NCBI GenBank assembly: GCA_963205235.1
Contig: CAUJIP010000014.1
Location: 45,574 to 109,573, forward strand
DNA: 64,000 nucleotides
Reading direction: 5' to 3'
Source of the DNA: Pseudomonadota bacterium
GTDB taxonomy: Bacteria; Pseudomonadota; Alphaproteobacteria; Rhodobacterales; Rhodobacteraceae
In this document: positions 20,307 through 29,057 of the stretch, one piece after another
Layout: every line of letters begins with the position of its first letter
How positions within the stretch are numbered: position 1 is the stretch's first letter
Position numbers and translations under genes: made by a program
The notes under the pieces: model-generated
Databases searched by the model: none
What the model was told of the DNA's origin: nothing
Seen by the model: the letters and a program-made list of their open reading frames with translations, nothing else

Positions 20307-20825
20307 TCAGTTGAACGGATTGCCGGGGCTCTGGATCACGTCGCCGCAATCGATCAGCGCGTCAATCGAGGCGCTTGACCCGGCCAGTGAGTAATTCTGC
20401 ACGTCCGACCCATCATAGTCCCGCAGATAAAGCCGGTTGCCACGAGCGATTTCGGTGATGAAGTTTACACCAGCCTGGCTGTCGGGCAGATAGAACAGCA
20501 CCGAATTCTGGTAAAGCTCGGCTGCCGTCAGGCTCCACGGTGCGCGGCGGTCGACCTGAACTTCAAGATCCGCAGTATCACCTTCGCCGAACTGCCAGGC
20601 CGTCGAATAGAACTGCAACTGCACGGCCCCATCCGGATAGGTCCAGATCGAAAAGGCCTCGCCCGGCGCGGTCACTTCGGCGACGCAGCCGACTGACCCG
20701 TCGTCCCAGCCCACGATGCTGACGCTCCAGTGCTTATGCGAAAACAGCACCTCAGATTGTTGCGCCTCTGCGGCCGCCCCAAAAACGGTCAGTGCGACCG
20801 CAGCAATACCCATCCGAATGTTCAT
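20307..20825 (-). CDS. Secreted protein of unknown function
   Basis: A 172-residue protein with a signal peptide (MNIRMGIAAVALTVFGAAAEA, cleavage after AEA near residue 21). The mature domain is predicted mostly beta: HWSVSIVGWDDGSVGCVAEV, WTYPDGAVQLQFYS, then NRLYLRDYDGSD, and two Cys (about 47 and 162) that could bridge. The layout, a short beta-sandwich with one disulfide after a signal, is loosely like IalB-type periplasmic proteins, but I cannot assign it. Single gene, 102 nt downstream of the acyl-CoA synthetase gene on the same strand. Confidence 0.75.
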   Translation of the reverse strand: MNIRMGIAAVALTVFGAAAEAQQSEVLFSHKHWSVSIVGWDDGSVGCVAEVTAPGEAFSIWTYPDGAVQLQFYSTAWQFGEGDTADLEVQVDRRAPWSLTAAELYQNSVLFYLPDSQAGVNFITEIARGNRLYLRDYDGSDVQNYSLAGSSASIDALIDCGDVIQSPGNPFN

Positions 20826-20848
20826 CTTTCCCTACCCGCAAGTCATTC

Positions 20849-20874
20849 CCTGCGCGTGTTTTCGCGCGCGCAGG
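20849..20874. terminator. Hairpin after acyl-CoA synthetase gene
   Basis: Arms CCTGCGCG (20849-20856) and CGCGCAGG (20867-20874) with a 10-nt loop, downstream of the acyl-CoA synthetase stop and just upstream of the secreted-protein start. No T-run follows on the minus strand, so intrinsic termination is uncertain; it could also be part of the next gene's leader. Confidence 0.4.
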
Positions 20875-20927
20875 CGATTCAGGCAAATGAAAGTTTTCGT
20901 CATCTTCGGGACAAGGCCCTGATTTCT

Positions 20928-22820
20928 TCAGGCCGCCCATTCCCAAGGGTTTGAAAACTGGCCTAGAACGCCGCTTACCGCCTCGTCGTCGACCGGGGCG
21001 CTTTTGGCAAGCTGCGCCACAAGGCCGCGCTTCTTGTCTTCGATCACCTGGGCGACCCTGGCGGGAATGCCTGCTTCGGCCAAGGCCGCGTCATAGGTCC
21101 GTGCAATCGCCATCCGCCGCAGGTCGGGCTTGAAGACCTTGCCGACGGCGGTTTTCGGCAGTTCGGGCAGTACTTCCATGTATTTCGGCAGGGCAGCGCG
21201 TTCGCTGATACGGGCGGTGGCATGGGCCATAAGCTCATCGACCGAGGCCGCAGCCCCCTTGACCAGCTCAAGATAGGCGCAAGGAAGCTCGCCCGCATGG
21301 GCATCGGGCTGGCCGATCGCGCCGACCATGGCCACCGCCGGGTGCCCCATCAGCGCCTCTTCGATGATCGCGGGGTCAATGTTGTGCCCGCCCCGAATGA
21401 TCAGGTCCTTCGCACGACCGGTGATGAACAGATAGCCATCCGCATCGATCCGTCCCAGATCGCCCGTCCGCAGGAACCGGCCATCGGCGAACAGTTCCCG
21501 GTTCTTGTCGGCTTCGGTATAGGTCGAGCCTTCGAACACGCCGGGGCTGGAGATGCAGATCTCGCCCACCTCGTCCACCGCGCATTCGCGGAAATGGGTC
21601 GCCCCTTGCTTGGTCAGGATGCGCACGGTCGTATAGGGGAAGATGCAGCCAACCGACCCGATCTTCTTCGGCCCGTCGACCGGGTTCACCGCGACCAGAC
21701 AAGTCGCCTCGGTCAGGCCATAGCCCTCGATGATCTCGATCCCGGTTTCCTTCTTGAAGCGGTTGTAAAGCTCGATCGGCAATGGGGCCGACCCAGAAAA
21801 GGCGCTTTTCAGGCTGGAAATATCGGCATTCACCGGGCGCTGCATCAGCGCCGACAAGGCAGTCGGAACCGTGATCAGATAGGTGCAGCGGTACCGTTCA
21901 ACCAGCTTCCACAGATTGTCGAACACGCCCTCCCCGCGATAGCCCTGCGGGGTCGGAAAGACGACATGCGCCCCCGATCCGATCATCGACATCAGGATCG
22001 GATAGCAGGCGAAAACGTGGAACAGCGGCAGGGGGCACATCACCACGTCGTCCGCCTTGAACAAAAGCGTCGACCCAAGCCAGCCGTTGTAGATCATGCC
22101 ACTGACCTTGTGCTGCGCGACCTTCGGCATGCCCGTCGTGCCGCCGGTGTGGAAATAGGCGGCAACGTGGTCCTCGGTGCGGTCGGCAAAGGTCAGGCGG
22201 TCAGCGGGCATCCGGGCCGCCTCGGCCCTGAAGTCCTTGACATCGGCCGTGTGCTGCTTGGGGTTCTTGGGCCGGACCCAGGGCACGATCAACCGTTTCA
22301 ACCCCGAAAGGTTCGGCACCAGATCGACCTCCAGCACCGTCTTGACATTCGGGGCGAATTGCACCGCCTCGCTGACCTTCTGCGCCAGATCGGTTTTCGG
22401 GAAAGCCTTCAGCGTGACCACGACCTTGGCATTGGTCTCGCGTAGGATCGAGGCGATCTTTTCCGGCTCCAGCAAGGGGTTGATCGGATTGACAATCCCC
22501 GCGACCGCTCCGGCAAGGAAGGTCACCGCCGTTTCCATCGTGTTGGGCAGGATGAAGGCAACCGTGTCCGTCTCGCCGACACCCAGCGCGCGGAACAGGT
22601 TCGCGGCCTGCGTCACCTGCGCGTGCAGCGCCGACCAGGTCAGGGTCGTCTTCTTGGTCTCGGGGCCGGACAGCAGCTGAAAGCTGATCGCCGGACGGTC
22701 GCCGTGGCGGGTCTTGGCCCGGGTCAGATAGTCATGGATCGACCGGGCCTGGCCCCGTTCGGCCCAGGTCATCTCGGCCTCGATCGCGCGCAGGTCCGCC
22801 GATGTTGCGAAGCTGGTCAT
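20928..22820 (-). CDS. Acyl-CoA synthetase (AMP-forming)
   Basis: A 630-residue ANL-superfamily ligase activating a carboxylic acid to acyl-AMP then acyl-CoA. Motifs: HTGGTTGMPKV (P-loop), EGYGLTEATCLV, TGDLGRIDADGYLFITGRAKDLI, and the C-terminal KTAVGKVFKPDLRR with the catalytic Lys. An N-terminal ~40-residue extension precedes the synthetase domain, as in several Rhodobacterales enzymes annotated simply acyl-CoA synthetase. Chain length is unknown. It is a single gene, head-on spaced 115 nt from the ABC exporter gene on the same strand. Confidence 0.9.
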   Translation of the reverse strand: MTSFATSADLRAIEAEMTWAERGQARSIHDYLTRAKTRHGDRPAISFQLLSGPETKKTTLTWSALHAQVTQAANLFRALGVGETDTVAFILPNTMETAVTFLAGAVAGIVNPINPLLEPEKIASILRETNAKVVVTLKAFPKTDLAQKVSEAVQFAPNVKTVLEVDLVPNLSGLKRLIVPWVRPKNPKQHTADVKDFRAEAARMPADRLTFADRTEDHVAAYFHTGGTTGMPKVAQHKVSGMIYNGWLGSTLLFKADDVVMCPLPLFHVFACYPILMSMIGSGAHVVFPTPQGYRGEGVFDNLWKLVERYRCTYLITVPTALSALMQRPVNADISSLKSAFSGSAPLPIELYNRFKKETGIEIIEGYGLTEATCLVAVNPVDGPKKIGSVGCIFPYTTVRILTKQGATHFRECAVDEVGEICISSPGVFEGSTYTEADKNRELFADGRFLRTGDLGRIDADGYLFITGRAKDLIIRGGHNIDPAIIEEALMGHPAVAMVGAIGQPDAHAGELPCAYLELVKGAAASVDELMAHATARISERAALPKYMEVLPELPKTAVGKVFKPDLRRMAIARTYDAALAEAGIPARVAQVIEDKKRGLVAQLAKSAPVDDEAVSGVLGQFSNPWEWAA

Positions 22821-22935
22821 CCGGTTCTTCCCCCATGTCAGCCCGCTGTTGATCCGCAGGTTTCCGACAAGATGGGGAGTATGCGGTCGCTTGTGAAGTC
22901 AGTTTGTTCTTACCCCACATTTCCGCAACGTCACG

Positions 22936-24717
22936 TCACACAGTCCCGTCGGTGAATTGCAGCCGGGCCAGCCGGGCATAAAGCCCGCCCTCGGCCACCA
23001 GCGCATCATGCGTGCCCTGCGCCACGATCTGGCCCGCTTCGAACACAACGATCCGGTCGGCGCGTTTCACCGTCGCAAGCCGGTGCGCCACGACCAGAGT
23101 CGTCCGCCCCTCGGCCAGCTTGTCGACCGCCGCTTGCACCAGCCGTTCGCTTTCCGCGTCCAGGGCCGAGGTCGCCTCGTCCAGAAGCAGGATCGGCGCG
23201 TCGCGCAGGATGGCCCGCGCAATGGCGACGCGCTGCTTTTGCCCGCCCGACAGCATCACCCCCCGCTCGCCCAGATAGCTGTCATAGCCTTGCGGCAAAG
23301 CGGTCAGGAAGTCATGCGCAGCCGCCGCACGGGCGGCAGCCTCGACTTCGGCATCCGTTGCATCCAGCCGCCCAAAGCGGATGTTCTCGCGCGCCGACGT
23401 GGCAAAGATCACCGGGTCCTGCGGCACCAGCGCAATCGCCTTGCGGAAATCGCCGCGCACCAGATCGGTCAGGGGCACCCCGTCCATGGTGATCTGCCCC
23501 GATTGCGGGTCATAGAACCGCATCAGAAGCTGCAGGATCGTCGTCTTGCCCGCACCCGAAGGCCCGACCAGCGCGACGGTCTCTCCCGGTTTGACCGACA
23601 GCGAAACCCCATGCAGGGCCGAGGTCTCGGGCCTTGTGGGATAGCTGAAGGTCACATCCCGAAAGGCGATCTCGCCCTTGACCGGGCGGGGCAGGGCCTT
23701 CGGGTTGATCGGATCACGGACCGAGTCATCGGTCCCCAACAGCTCCACCAGCCGCTCGGTGGCACCAGCAGCCCGCTGAATCTCGCCCCAGATTTCCGAC
23801 AAGGCCCCGACCGCGCCCGCCACCATCACCGCATAGATCACGAACTGGATCAGCGCGCCAACCGACATTGTCCCCGCCCGCACGTCCCGGGCCCCGATCC
23901 ACAGCACGCCGACCACCCCGGCGAAGACCAGAAAGATCACGATCACCGTCATCACCGCCCGCGTCTTGATCCGCGACTTGGCCGCGCCAAAGCTTTTCTC
24001 GGTCACCTCGCCGAACTGACCACGGGTTTCCGCCTCATGGGTGAAGGCCTGCACCGTCTGGACCGAAGACAGCGCTTCCGAGGCCGCCCCGGACGAAGCC
24101 GCGATCCAGTCCTGGTTCTCGCGCGACAAGGCCCGCAGCTTTCGGCCCAGAACGATGATCGGCACGATGATTGCAGGCACGATCAGCAGCACAAGGCCAG
24201 TCAGCTTGGCCGAGGTCAGGAACAACAGCACCAGCCCGCCGAACAGGATCAGCACGTTGCGCAGCGCGACCGAAACCGAAGACCCGATCACCGACAGAAT
24301 CAGCGTCGTGTCCGTGGTGATCCGGCTAAGAACCTCGCCCGTCAGGATGCGTTCGAAAAACGCGGGCGACATGCCCAGCACGCGGTCGAACAGCGCCTTG
24401 CGGATATCGGCCACGACCCGTTCGCCCAGCCGGGTGACAAGGTAATAGCGCGCGCCCGTACCAAGCGCGAGCAGCGCCGCAATCGCCAACGCCGCCCCGA
24501 AATACTTGTCCAGCAACTCGACATTGGCGGTGTTGAACCCATCAACCACCCGCCGCACGGCCAGCGGCAGGATCAGGCTGATCCCAGCCGTCAGGATCAG
24601 CGCCATCAGCGCCAGCCCCGCCATGCCCAGATGCGGCCGCAGGAACGGTACAAGCCCGCGCAGCGCGCCGACACGTTTCGACCTTGGCCGGTCCTCGACC
24701 ACCGAACTGTCCGCCAT
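22936..24717 (-). CDS. ABC exporter, fused permease and ATPase (MsbA/LmrA-like)
   Basis: A 593-residue half-transporter working as a homodimer in the inner membrane. Six helices in residues about 30-320, then an ATPase with Walker A GPSGAGKTT, signature LSGGQKQRVAIARA, Walker B ILLLDEATSALD and the switch His in VAHRLATV. It resembles the group called ABC transporter ATP-binding protein/permease next to no fixed partner; lipid, drug or peptide export are possible. Upstream, in the same orientation, lies copy A of the bipartite GTCTTGCTTT element (about 140-225 nt before the ATG). Confidence 0.9.
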   Translation of the reverse strand: MADSSVVEDRPRSKRVGALRGLVPFLRPHLGMAGLALMALILTAGISLILPLAVRRVVDGFNTANVELLDKYFGAALAIAALLALGTGARYYLVTRLGERVVADIRKALFDRVLGMSPAFFERILTGEVLSRITTDTTLILSVIGSSVSVALRNVLILFGGLVLLFLTSAKLTGLVLLIVPAIIVPIIVLGRKLRALSRENQDWIAASSGAASEALSSVQTVQAFTHEAETRGQFGEVTEKSFGAAKSRIKTRAVMTVIVIFLVFAGVVGVLWIGARDVRAGTMSVGALIQFVIYAVMVAGAVGALSEIWGEIQRAAGATERLVELLGTDDSVRDPINPKALPRPVKGEIAFRDVTFSYPTRPETSALHGVSLSVKPGETVALVGPSGAGKTTILQLLMRFYDPQSGQITMDGVPLTDLVRGDFRKAIALVPQDPVIFATSARENIRFGRLDATDAEVEAAARAAAAHDFLTALPQGYDSYLGERGVMLSGGQKQRVAIARAILRDAPILLLDEATSALDAESERLVQAAVDKLAEGRTTLVVAHRLATVKRADRIVVFEAGQIVAQGTHDALVAEGGLYARLARLQFTDGTV

Positions 24718-25111
24718 GCCGCTGCCCCTCTCGTTTGCAGAACGGGTTTAGTCGCCCCGCGCCCGTCTCACAAGCACTGCCGTCCGCGACCAATGGTGCA
24801 ACAGCCAATTTGCGTCGCTTGGCGCCCGTCCGTTTGATCGCCGCAGGCCTCCTGCCACCGATTCGCGCGACAGGGTTAACGCTGGCATGTCTTGCTTTGG
24901 GGCAAGACGGATGGAAGACGAAAGCAAGACAAAAGCAAGACACGGAATTCACCCAATTCGACCCGGATTAACGCCCAGATATTAGGCACTTACGCGGTCT
25001 GCCCCCCGATTTCGCCTCACCCGGCCCGCTTTTCGTTAACTCTTCCGCAACCATCGCCACCCTTCCCCCCGCCTGCGCCCCATGCCACCTTGCCGCGAAA
25101 GGAAGGTCCCG
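24718..25111. other. 394-nt intergenic region between divergent ABC exporter and hydrolase genes
   Basis: It contains copy A of a bipartite element (24858-24941, minus orientation), a lone GTTAAC half-site inside it, and a GTTAAC at about 25036 near the hydrolase gene. Apparent open frames crossing it on either strand have no homology I can recognise and are partly built from the repeat itself. No RNA gene is recognised. Confidence 0.6.
24858..24941 (-). repeat. Bipartite GTCTTGCTTTN / TTAACCCTGT element, copy A
   Basis: Read on the minus strand: 27 nt of 11-bp-spaced repeats (GTCTTGCTTTT, GTCTTGCTTTC, GTCTT; 24915-24941), then a hairpin with arms GTCTTGC/GCAAGAC (24889-24908), then CGTTAACCCTGT, three bases, GCGAATCGG (24858-24881). 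Copy B at 41193-41264 has identical outer blocks but a different hairpin sequence. Confidence 0.85.
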
Positions 25112-25936
25112 ATGCCCGAAACCCGATTCCGCGCCCCGGATGGCGCCATGCTCGCCTATCGCGATCAGGGTCAGGGGCTGCCGCTTCTGTGCCTTCCCGG
25201 CCTGACCCGCAGCATGGCCGATTTTGACTACCTTGCCCCGCACCTTCCCCCTATCCGGTTGATTCGGATGGATTATCGGGGTCGTGGGGCCAGCGACTGG
25301 ACCGGCGCTGACAGCTATACCGTGGATCAGGAATCCCGCGATGTGCTGGCACTCCTCGATCATCTGGGGGTCAAAAAAGCCGCGATCCTTGGCACCTCAC
25401 GCGGTGGGCTGATCGGCATGGTGCTTAGCGCGGTGGCGCGCGACCGGGTTCTTGGCCTCTGCCTCAACGACGTCGGACCCGAAATCGCGCGCGACGGCCT
25501 CAATCGCATCTTCGACTATGTCGGTCGAAATCCGGCAGGCAAGACCTACCAAGGCTATGCCGAACGCCTGTCCCGCACCCCAGGTTTTGTAGGTGTCCCC
25601 GAACGCCGCTGGCTTGAGGAAGCCCGCAAACTCTCCATTGAGACCCCCGAAGGCCTCCGCATCCCCTATGACCCCGCCCTGCGCGAGTCGTTCCTGAAGG
25701 CCTTCGAAGGCCCCCCCGTCGACCTCTGGCCGCTGTTCGATGCCCTGCAAGGCTTGCCCCTCGCCCTGATCCGGGGGGCCAATTCCGACCTGCTGACGGT
25801 GGAAACGGCACAGAAAATGCAAGCCCGCCGCCCCGACATGCTTTTCACGCAAGTCCCTGATCGCGCTCATATTCCTTTCCTCGACGAACCGGAATCCCTT
25901 GCCGTGATCCACGCTTTCCTGAAGGCCCTGCCATGA
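25112..25936 (+). CDS. Alpha/beta hydrolase with intact triad
   Basis: A 274-residue alpha/beta hydrolase. The nucleophile elbow is GTSRGG (Ser96), the oxyanion strand LLCLPGLTRS is near residue 30, an acid residue sits in LIRGANSDLL, and the catalytic His is in RAHIPFLDEPE near 257. Closest by feel are lactonase/esterase-like enzymes; substrate unknown. ATG 25112 is preceded by GGAAGG. Its stop overlaps the next ATG (ATGA), coupling it to a Ser/Thr dehydratase gene. Confidence 0.87.
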   Translation: MPETRFRAPDGAMLAYRDQGQGLPLLCLPGLTRSMADFDYLAPHLPPIRLIRMDYRGRGASDWTGADSYTVDQESRDVLALLDHLGVKKAAILGTSRGGLIGMVLSAVARDRVLGLCLNDVGPEIARDGLNRIFDYVGRNPAGKTYQGYAERLSRTPGFVGVPERRWLEEARKLSIETPEGLRIPYDPALRESFLKAFEGPPVDLWPLFDALQGLPLALIRGANSDLLTVETAQKMQARRPDMLFTQVPDRAHIPFLDEPESLAVIHAFLKALP

Positions 25937-26901
25937 CCGACATCGCCGCCATCGAAGCCGCCGCCCAGCGCATGGCGGGGCACGTCCGTGAGACGCCACT
26001 TCTGAACGCCCCCCTCCTCGACCGCGCCTTTGGCCGCCGGATCTTCGTCAAGGCCGAATGCCTGCAAGTCACCGGCAGCTTCAAGGCCCGTGGCGGCTGG
26101 TCCGCCGTTTCCGCCCTGTCCGAAGCCGCCCGAAAGCGTGGCGTCATCGCCTATTCGTCCGGCAATCATGCGCAAGGGGTTGCCTATGCGGCGGCGGCGC
26201 ACGCAAGCCCTTGTGTCATCCTGATGCCCTCGGACGCGCCGCAGGTGAAGATCGCCAATACCCGCAGCTATGGGGCCGAAGTCGTTCTGTACGACCGCGC
26301 CACCACCGACCGCGACGCATTGGGGGCAGACTTGTCCGCCAAACGCGGCCTGACCCTGATCAAGCCCTTCGACGATCCCATGGTCATCGCAGGCCAAGGC
26401 ACCGTCGGCCTTGAACTTTCCCGCCAGACCGTCGCCGCAGGCATAACGAAGGCCGAGGTTTTCGTCTGCTGCGGCGGTGGCGGTCTTGCCTCGGGCATCG
26501 CGCTGGCGCTGGAACATCACGCCCCCGGCCTGACCGTCCGCACCGCCGAGCCGGAAGGGTTCGACGATATGGCGCGTTCCCTAACCAGTGGAAAACATGA
26601 AAAAAACGCCCGTATCTCTGGCTCCATCTGTGATGCGATCCTGACCCCCACCCCCGGCAAACTGACCTTCCCGATCCTGCAACGCCTTGCCGGAACGGGC
26701 GCTGTCGTCACCGACGATCAGGCCCTGCAAGCCGTCGCGCTGGCTTTCACCCACCTTCGCATCGTGCTTGAACCCGGTGGGGCAGCCGCCCTTGCCGCCG
26801 CCCTGTTCACCCCAGACTTGCCCGATACTGTCGTCGCCGTCGCGACCGGCGGCAACGTCGACCCAGAGGTTTTCCGCACCGCACTAAAGAGGTTCGGGTG
26901 A
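25933..26901 (+). CDS. Threonine/serine dehydratase family PLP enzyme
   Basis: A 322-residue fold type II PLP enzyme. PLP lysine is Lys51 in VTGSFKARGG; SSGNHAQGVAYAA binds substrate carboxylate; CCGGGGLASGIALA binds PLP phosphate. It has no C-terminal ACT regulatory domain, so it resembles catabolic threonine dehydratase, serine dehydratase/racemase or 3-hydroxyaspartate dehydratase rather than IlvA. The expected activity is deamination of a hydroxy amino acid to a 2-oxo acid. It is the middle gene of a translationally coupled trio with two alpha/beta hydrolases (4-nt overlaps on both sides). Confidence 0.9.
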   Translation: MTDIAAIEAAAQRMAGHVRETPLLNAPLLDRAFGRRIFVKAECLQVTGSFKARGGWSAVSALSEAARKRGVIAYSSGNHAQGVAYAAAAHASPCVILMPSDAPQVKIANTRSYGAEVVLYDRATTDRDALGADLSAKRGLTLIKPFDDPMVIAGQGTVGLELSRQTVAAGITKAEVFVCCGGGGLASGIALALEHHAPGLTVRTAEPEGFDDMARSLTSGKHEKNARISGSICDAILTPTPGKLTFPILQRLAGTGAVVTDDQALQAVALAFTHLRIVLEPGGAAALAAALFTPDLPDTVVAVATGGNVDPEVFRTALKRFG

Positions 26902-27680
26902 CCGTCGTCTGGCTTTCCGACCTGCGGCTGAACGCCGATCTGACCGGCCCCGAAACTGCCCCGCCACTGGTGCTGATCCACGGGTTGGGTCTGGACCTGC
27001 GCGTCTGGGACGGGCTTCTGCCCCACCTGAAAGGCCTGCGCATCCTGCGTCTTGACCTGCGCGGGCATGGCGCGTCCGACAGCCCCGACGCCCCCTATGC
27101 GATGGGCGCGATGATCCGGGATGTCGAAAGTCTGATGACGCATTTCGCCCTGAAGGACGCCGTGATCCTTGGCGCAGGCGAAGGTGGGTTGATCGCGCAA
27201 GGCCTTGCAATCAAACGGCTTGATCTGGTCCGGGCGATGGTTCTGACCGGCTCTTCCACCCGCTTCGCCAATCCTGCCAGCTGGGAAAACCGCCTTGCCC
27301 GCCTCCGCGCCAAAGGCCCGGACCTTGAGGCCGAATGCGCCGCCTTTCTTGGCCCGCGCTGGCGGCAATCGCCCGCCCTGCTGCAGACCCGGGCGATGCT
27401 TGACCGGACCCGCCCGGAGGGCTGGCAGGGCTTCGCCGCCGCGATTTCCACCGCCGATTTCTACCAGACGACCGCCACGCTGAAGCTGCCGACCCTGACC
27501 CTTGCCGGCTCTGACGACCGCAAGACCCCGCCCGACCTGCAACGCGAAACCGCCGATCTGATCGCGGGGTCGGACTTCCACCTGATCCGGGGTGGCAGCC
27601 ATCTGACGATGCTGACCGACCCGCAGGGCTTTGCCGACCCACTTCTGGCATTCCTGACCCGCATCGGTCATCGTCCATAG
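26898..27680 (+). CDS. Alpha/beta hydrolase-fold protein with Gly at the nucleophile position
   Basis: A 260-residue protein similar to 3-oxoadipate enol-lactonase-type hydrolases: PLVLIHGLGLDLRVWDG oxyanion region, LDLRGHGASD, a late Asp in LAGSDDRKTPP (about 218) and His in GGSHLTML (about 235). The elbow reads LGAGEGG, so the residue at the nucleophile position is Gly94 instead of Ser/Asp/Cys. Either the protein is not a hydrolase or it uses another residue. Start is GTG 26898 overlapping the dehydratase stop. Last gene of the trio; the downstream gap carries a GATATTT-type element. Confidence 0.85.
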   Translation: MTVVWLSDLRLNADLTGPETAPPLVLIHGLGLDLRVWDGLLPHLKGLRILRLDLRGHGASDSPDAPYAMGAMIRDVESLMTHFALKDAVILGAGEGGLIAQGLAIKRLDLVRAMVLTGSSTRFANPASWENRLARLRAKGPDLEAECAAFLGPRWRQSPALLQTRAMLDRTRPEGWQGFAAAISTADFYQTTATLKLPTLTLAGSDDRKTPPDLQRETADLIAGSDFHLIRGGSHLTMLTDPQGFADPLLAFLTRIGHRP

Positions 27681-27740
27681 CCTGTTTGCGGCATATCTGC
27701 GTCGCTTTACTGCGACCAAAATACAATCACCCCCTCTAGC

Positions 27741-27799
27741 TTTCTCTTCACCAAATATCCCACGGCGGAGTGGGGGTGTGAAATCCCCCGGTTCCGCCG
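27741..27799 (-). repeat. GATATTT-type element with nested hairpin
   Basis: Nested stem: outer CGGCGGA/TCCGCCG (27763-27769/27793-27799), inner GGGGG/CCCCC (27772-27776/27785-27789). Read on the minus strand it is GGGGGATTTCACACCCCC, a spacer, then GTGGGATATTTGGTGAAGAG, matching the element at 55257-55347. It lies 20 nt before the ATG at 27819, in what would be the 5' leader of the enolase-superfamily gene. Confidence 0.7.
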
Positions 27800-27818
27800 C
27801 AAGCCAAGGGGCGCGACC

Positions 27819-29057
27819 ATGAAACTCAAGGACCTTGAAATCTTCGTCGTGGCCCCTCCGTTTCCCGGCTGGGGCGGGCGCTACTGGATTTTCCCGAAGC
27901 TGACCACCGACACCGGCATCGTGGGCTATGGCGAATGCTATGCCTCGACCGTTGGCCCCAAGGCGATGCAGGCCGTCATCGAGGACGTGTTCGAACGTCA
28001 CATGCAGGGCGAGAACCCCGAGAATATCGAACTGATGTTCCGACGCGTCTATTCCTCGGGCTTTACCCAAAGGCCCGACCCGACCGTGATGGGCGCCTTT
28101 GCGGGGTTGGAGATCGCCTGCTGGGACATCCTTGGCAAGGCGCGGAACCGGCCGGTCTGGGCTCTGCTTGGCGGCAAGATGAACGACCGCATCCGCAGCT
28201 ATACCTACCTTTACCCGCAACCGGATGAGGACGCGGCAGAGTTCTGGGTCAACCCCGACATGACCGCCCAAGCCGCGGCGCGCTATGTCGACATGGGCTT
28301 CACGGCGGTCAAGTTCGACCCCGCCGGTCCCTATACGATCCGGGGCGGGCATGAACCGGCGATGTCCGACATCACCCGGTCGGTCGAATTCTGCCGCAAG
28401 ATCAGGGAAGCCGTGGGCGACCGCGCCGACCTTCTGTTCGGGACCCATGGCCAGTTCACCACGCCGGGCGCGATCCGGATGGGGCGCGAGTTGGAACCCT
28501 TCAACCCGCTTTGGTACGAAGAGCCGATCCCGCCAGATAACCTTCTGGAATTCGCCGAGGTGGCAAAGTCGGTCCGCATTCCGCTGGCCACCGGCGAGCG
28601 GATGACGACCAAGGCCGAATTCGGCGCGCTTCTGCGCATGGGCGGGGTCAAGATCCTGCAGCCCGCCTTGGGCCGCGTGGGCGGCATCTGGGAGGCGAAG
28701 AAGATCGCCGCCATGGCCGAGGTTTTCAACGCCGAGATGGCACCGCATCTGTACGCGGGCCCGGTCGAATGGGCGGCGAACGTGCATTTCGCCACCTCGA
28801 TCCCGAACCTGCTGATCGCGGAAACCATTGAAACGGGTGGGGAATTCCACCTCAAGCTGATCAAGAACACGATCAAGTGGGAGGACGGCTATATCATCCC
28901 GCCCGAAGCCCCCGGTTTGGGCATCGACTTCGACGAAGACCTCGCTCGCGCCCATCCGTTCACGGGCACGGGCCTGCATCTGCAGATGCAAGAGGCCCCC
29001 TGCGACTATCGCCACGGCAACAGGTTCGAAGGGGGCGCCCCGGCGAAGAAGGCTTAG
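27819..29057 (+). CDS. Enolase-superfamily protein (mandelate racemase/muconate lactonizing type), divergent active site
   Basis: A 412-residue protein with the N-terminal capping domain (1-125) and the (beta/alpha)7-beta barrel. It lines up with sugar-acid dehydratases of the galactonate dehydratase kind: Lys165 in AVKFDP, FGTHGQ at 207-212, WYEEP (Glu234/235), ATGER (Glu260), and APHLYAGP (His310). Two usual residues are missing in this alignment: the first metal ligand Asp is Gly208 and the Asp of the His-Asp dyad is Ala283 (QPALGRVGG). A sugar-acid dehydratase or racemase role is therefore uncertain. Single gene; its TAG stop is the start of a palindromic element. Confidence 0.85.
   Translation: MKLKDLEIFVVAPPFPGWGGRYWIFPKLTTDTGIVGYGECYASTVGPKAMQAVIEDVFERHMQGENPENIELMFRRVYSSGFTQRPDPTVMGAFAGLEIACWDILGKARNRPVWALLGGKMNDRIRSYTYLYPQPDEDAAEFWVNPDMTAQAAARYVDMGFTAVKFDPAGPYTIRGGHEPAMSDITRSVEFCRKIREAVGDRADLLFGTHGQFTTPGAIRMGRELEPFNPLWYEEPIPPDNLLEFAEVAKSVRIPLATGERMTTKAEFGALLRMGGVKILQPALGRVGGIWEAKKIAAMAEVFNAEMAPHLYAGPVEWAANVHFATSIPNLLIAETIETGGEFHLKLIKNTIKWEDGYIIPPEAPGLGIDFDEDLARAHPFTGTGLHLQMQEAPCDYRHGNRFEGGAPAKKA

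Noticed and set aside
21222..22445. 407-codon plus-strand open frame opposite the acyl-CoA synthetase gene
   Set aside because: Antisense shadow; the opposite strand has all ANL-ligase motifs.
22957..24837. 626-codon plus-strand open frame opposite the ABC exporter
   Set aside because: Arg/Gln/His-rich shadow without transmembrane or domain features.
24871..24880. GTTAAC as a stand-alone CtrA site
   Set aside because: Only a half-site and it is part of the conserved distal block of the bipartite element; no second TTAA at 7-nt spacing.
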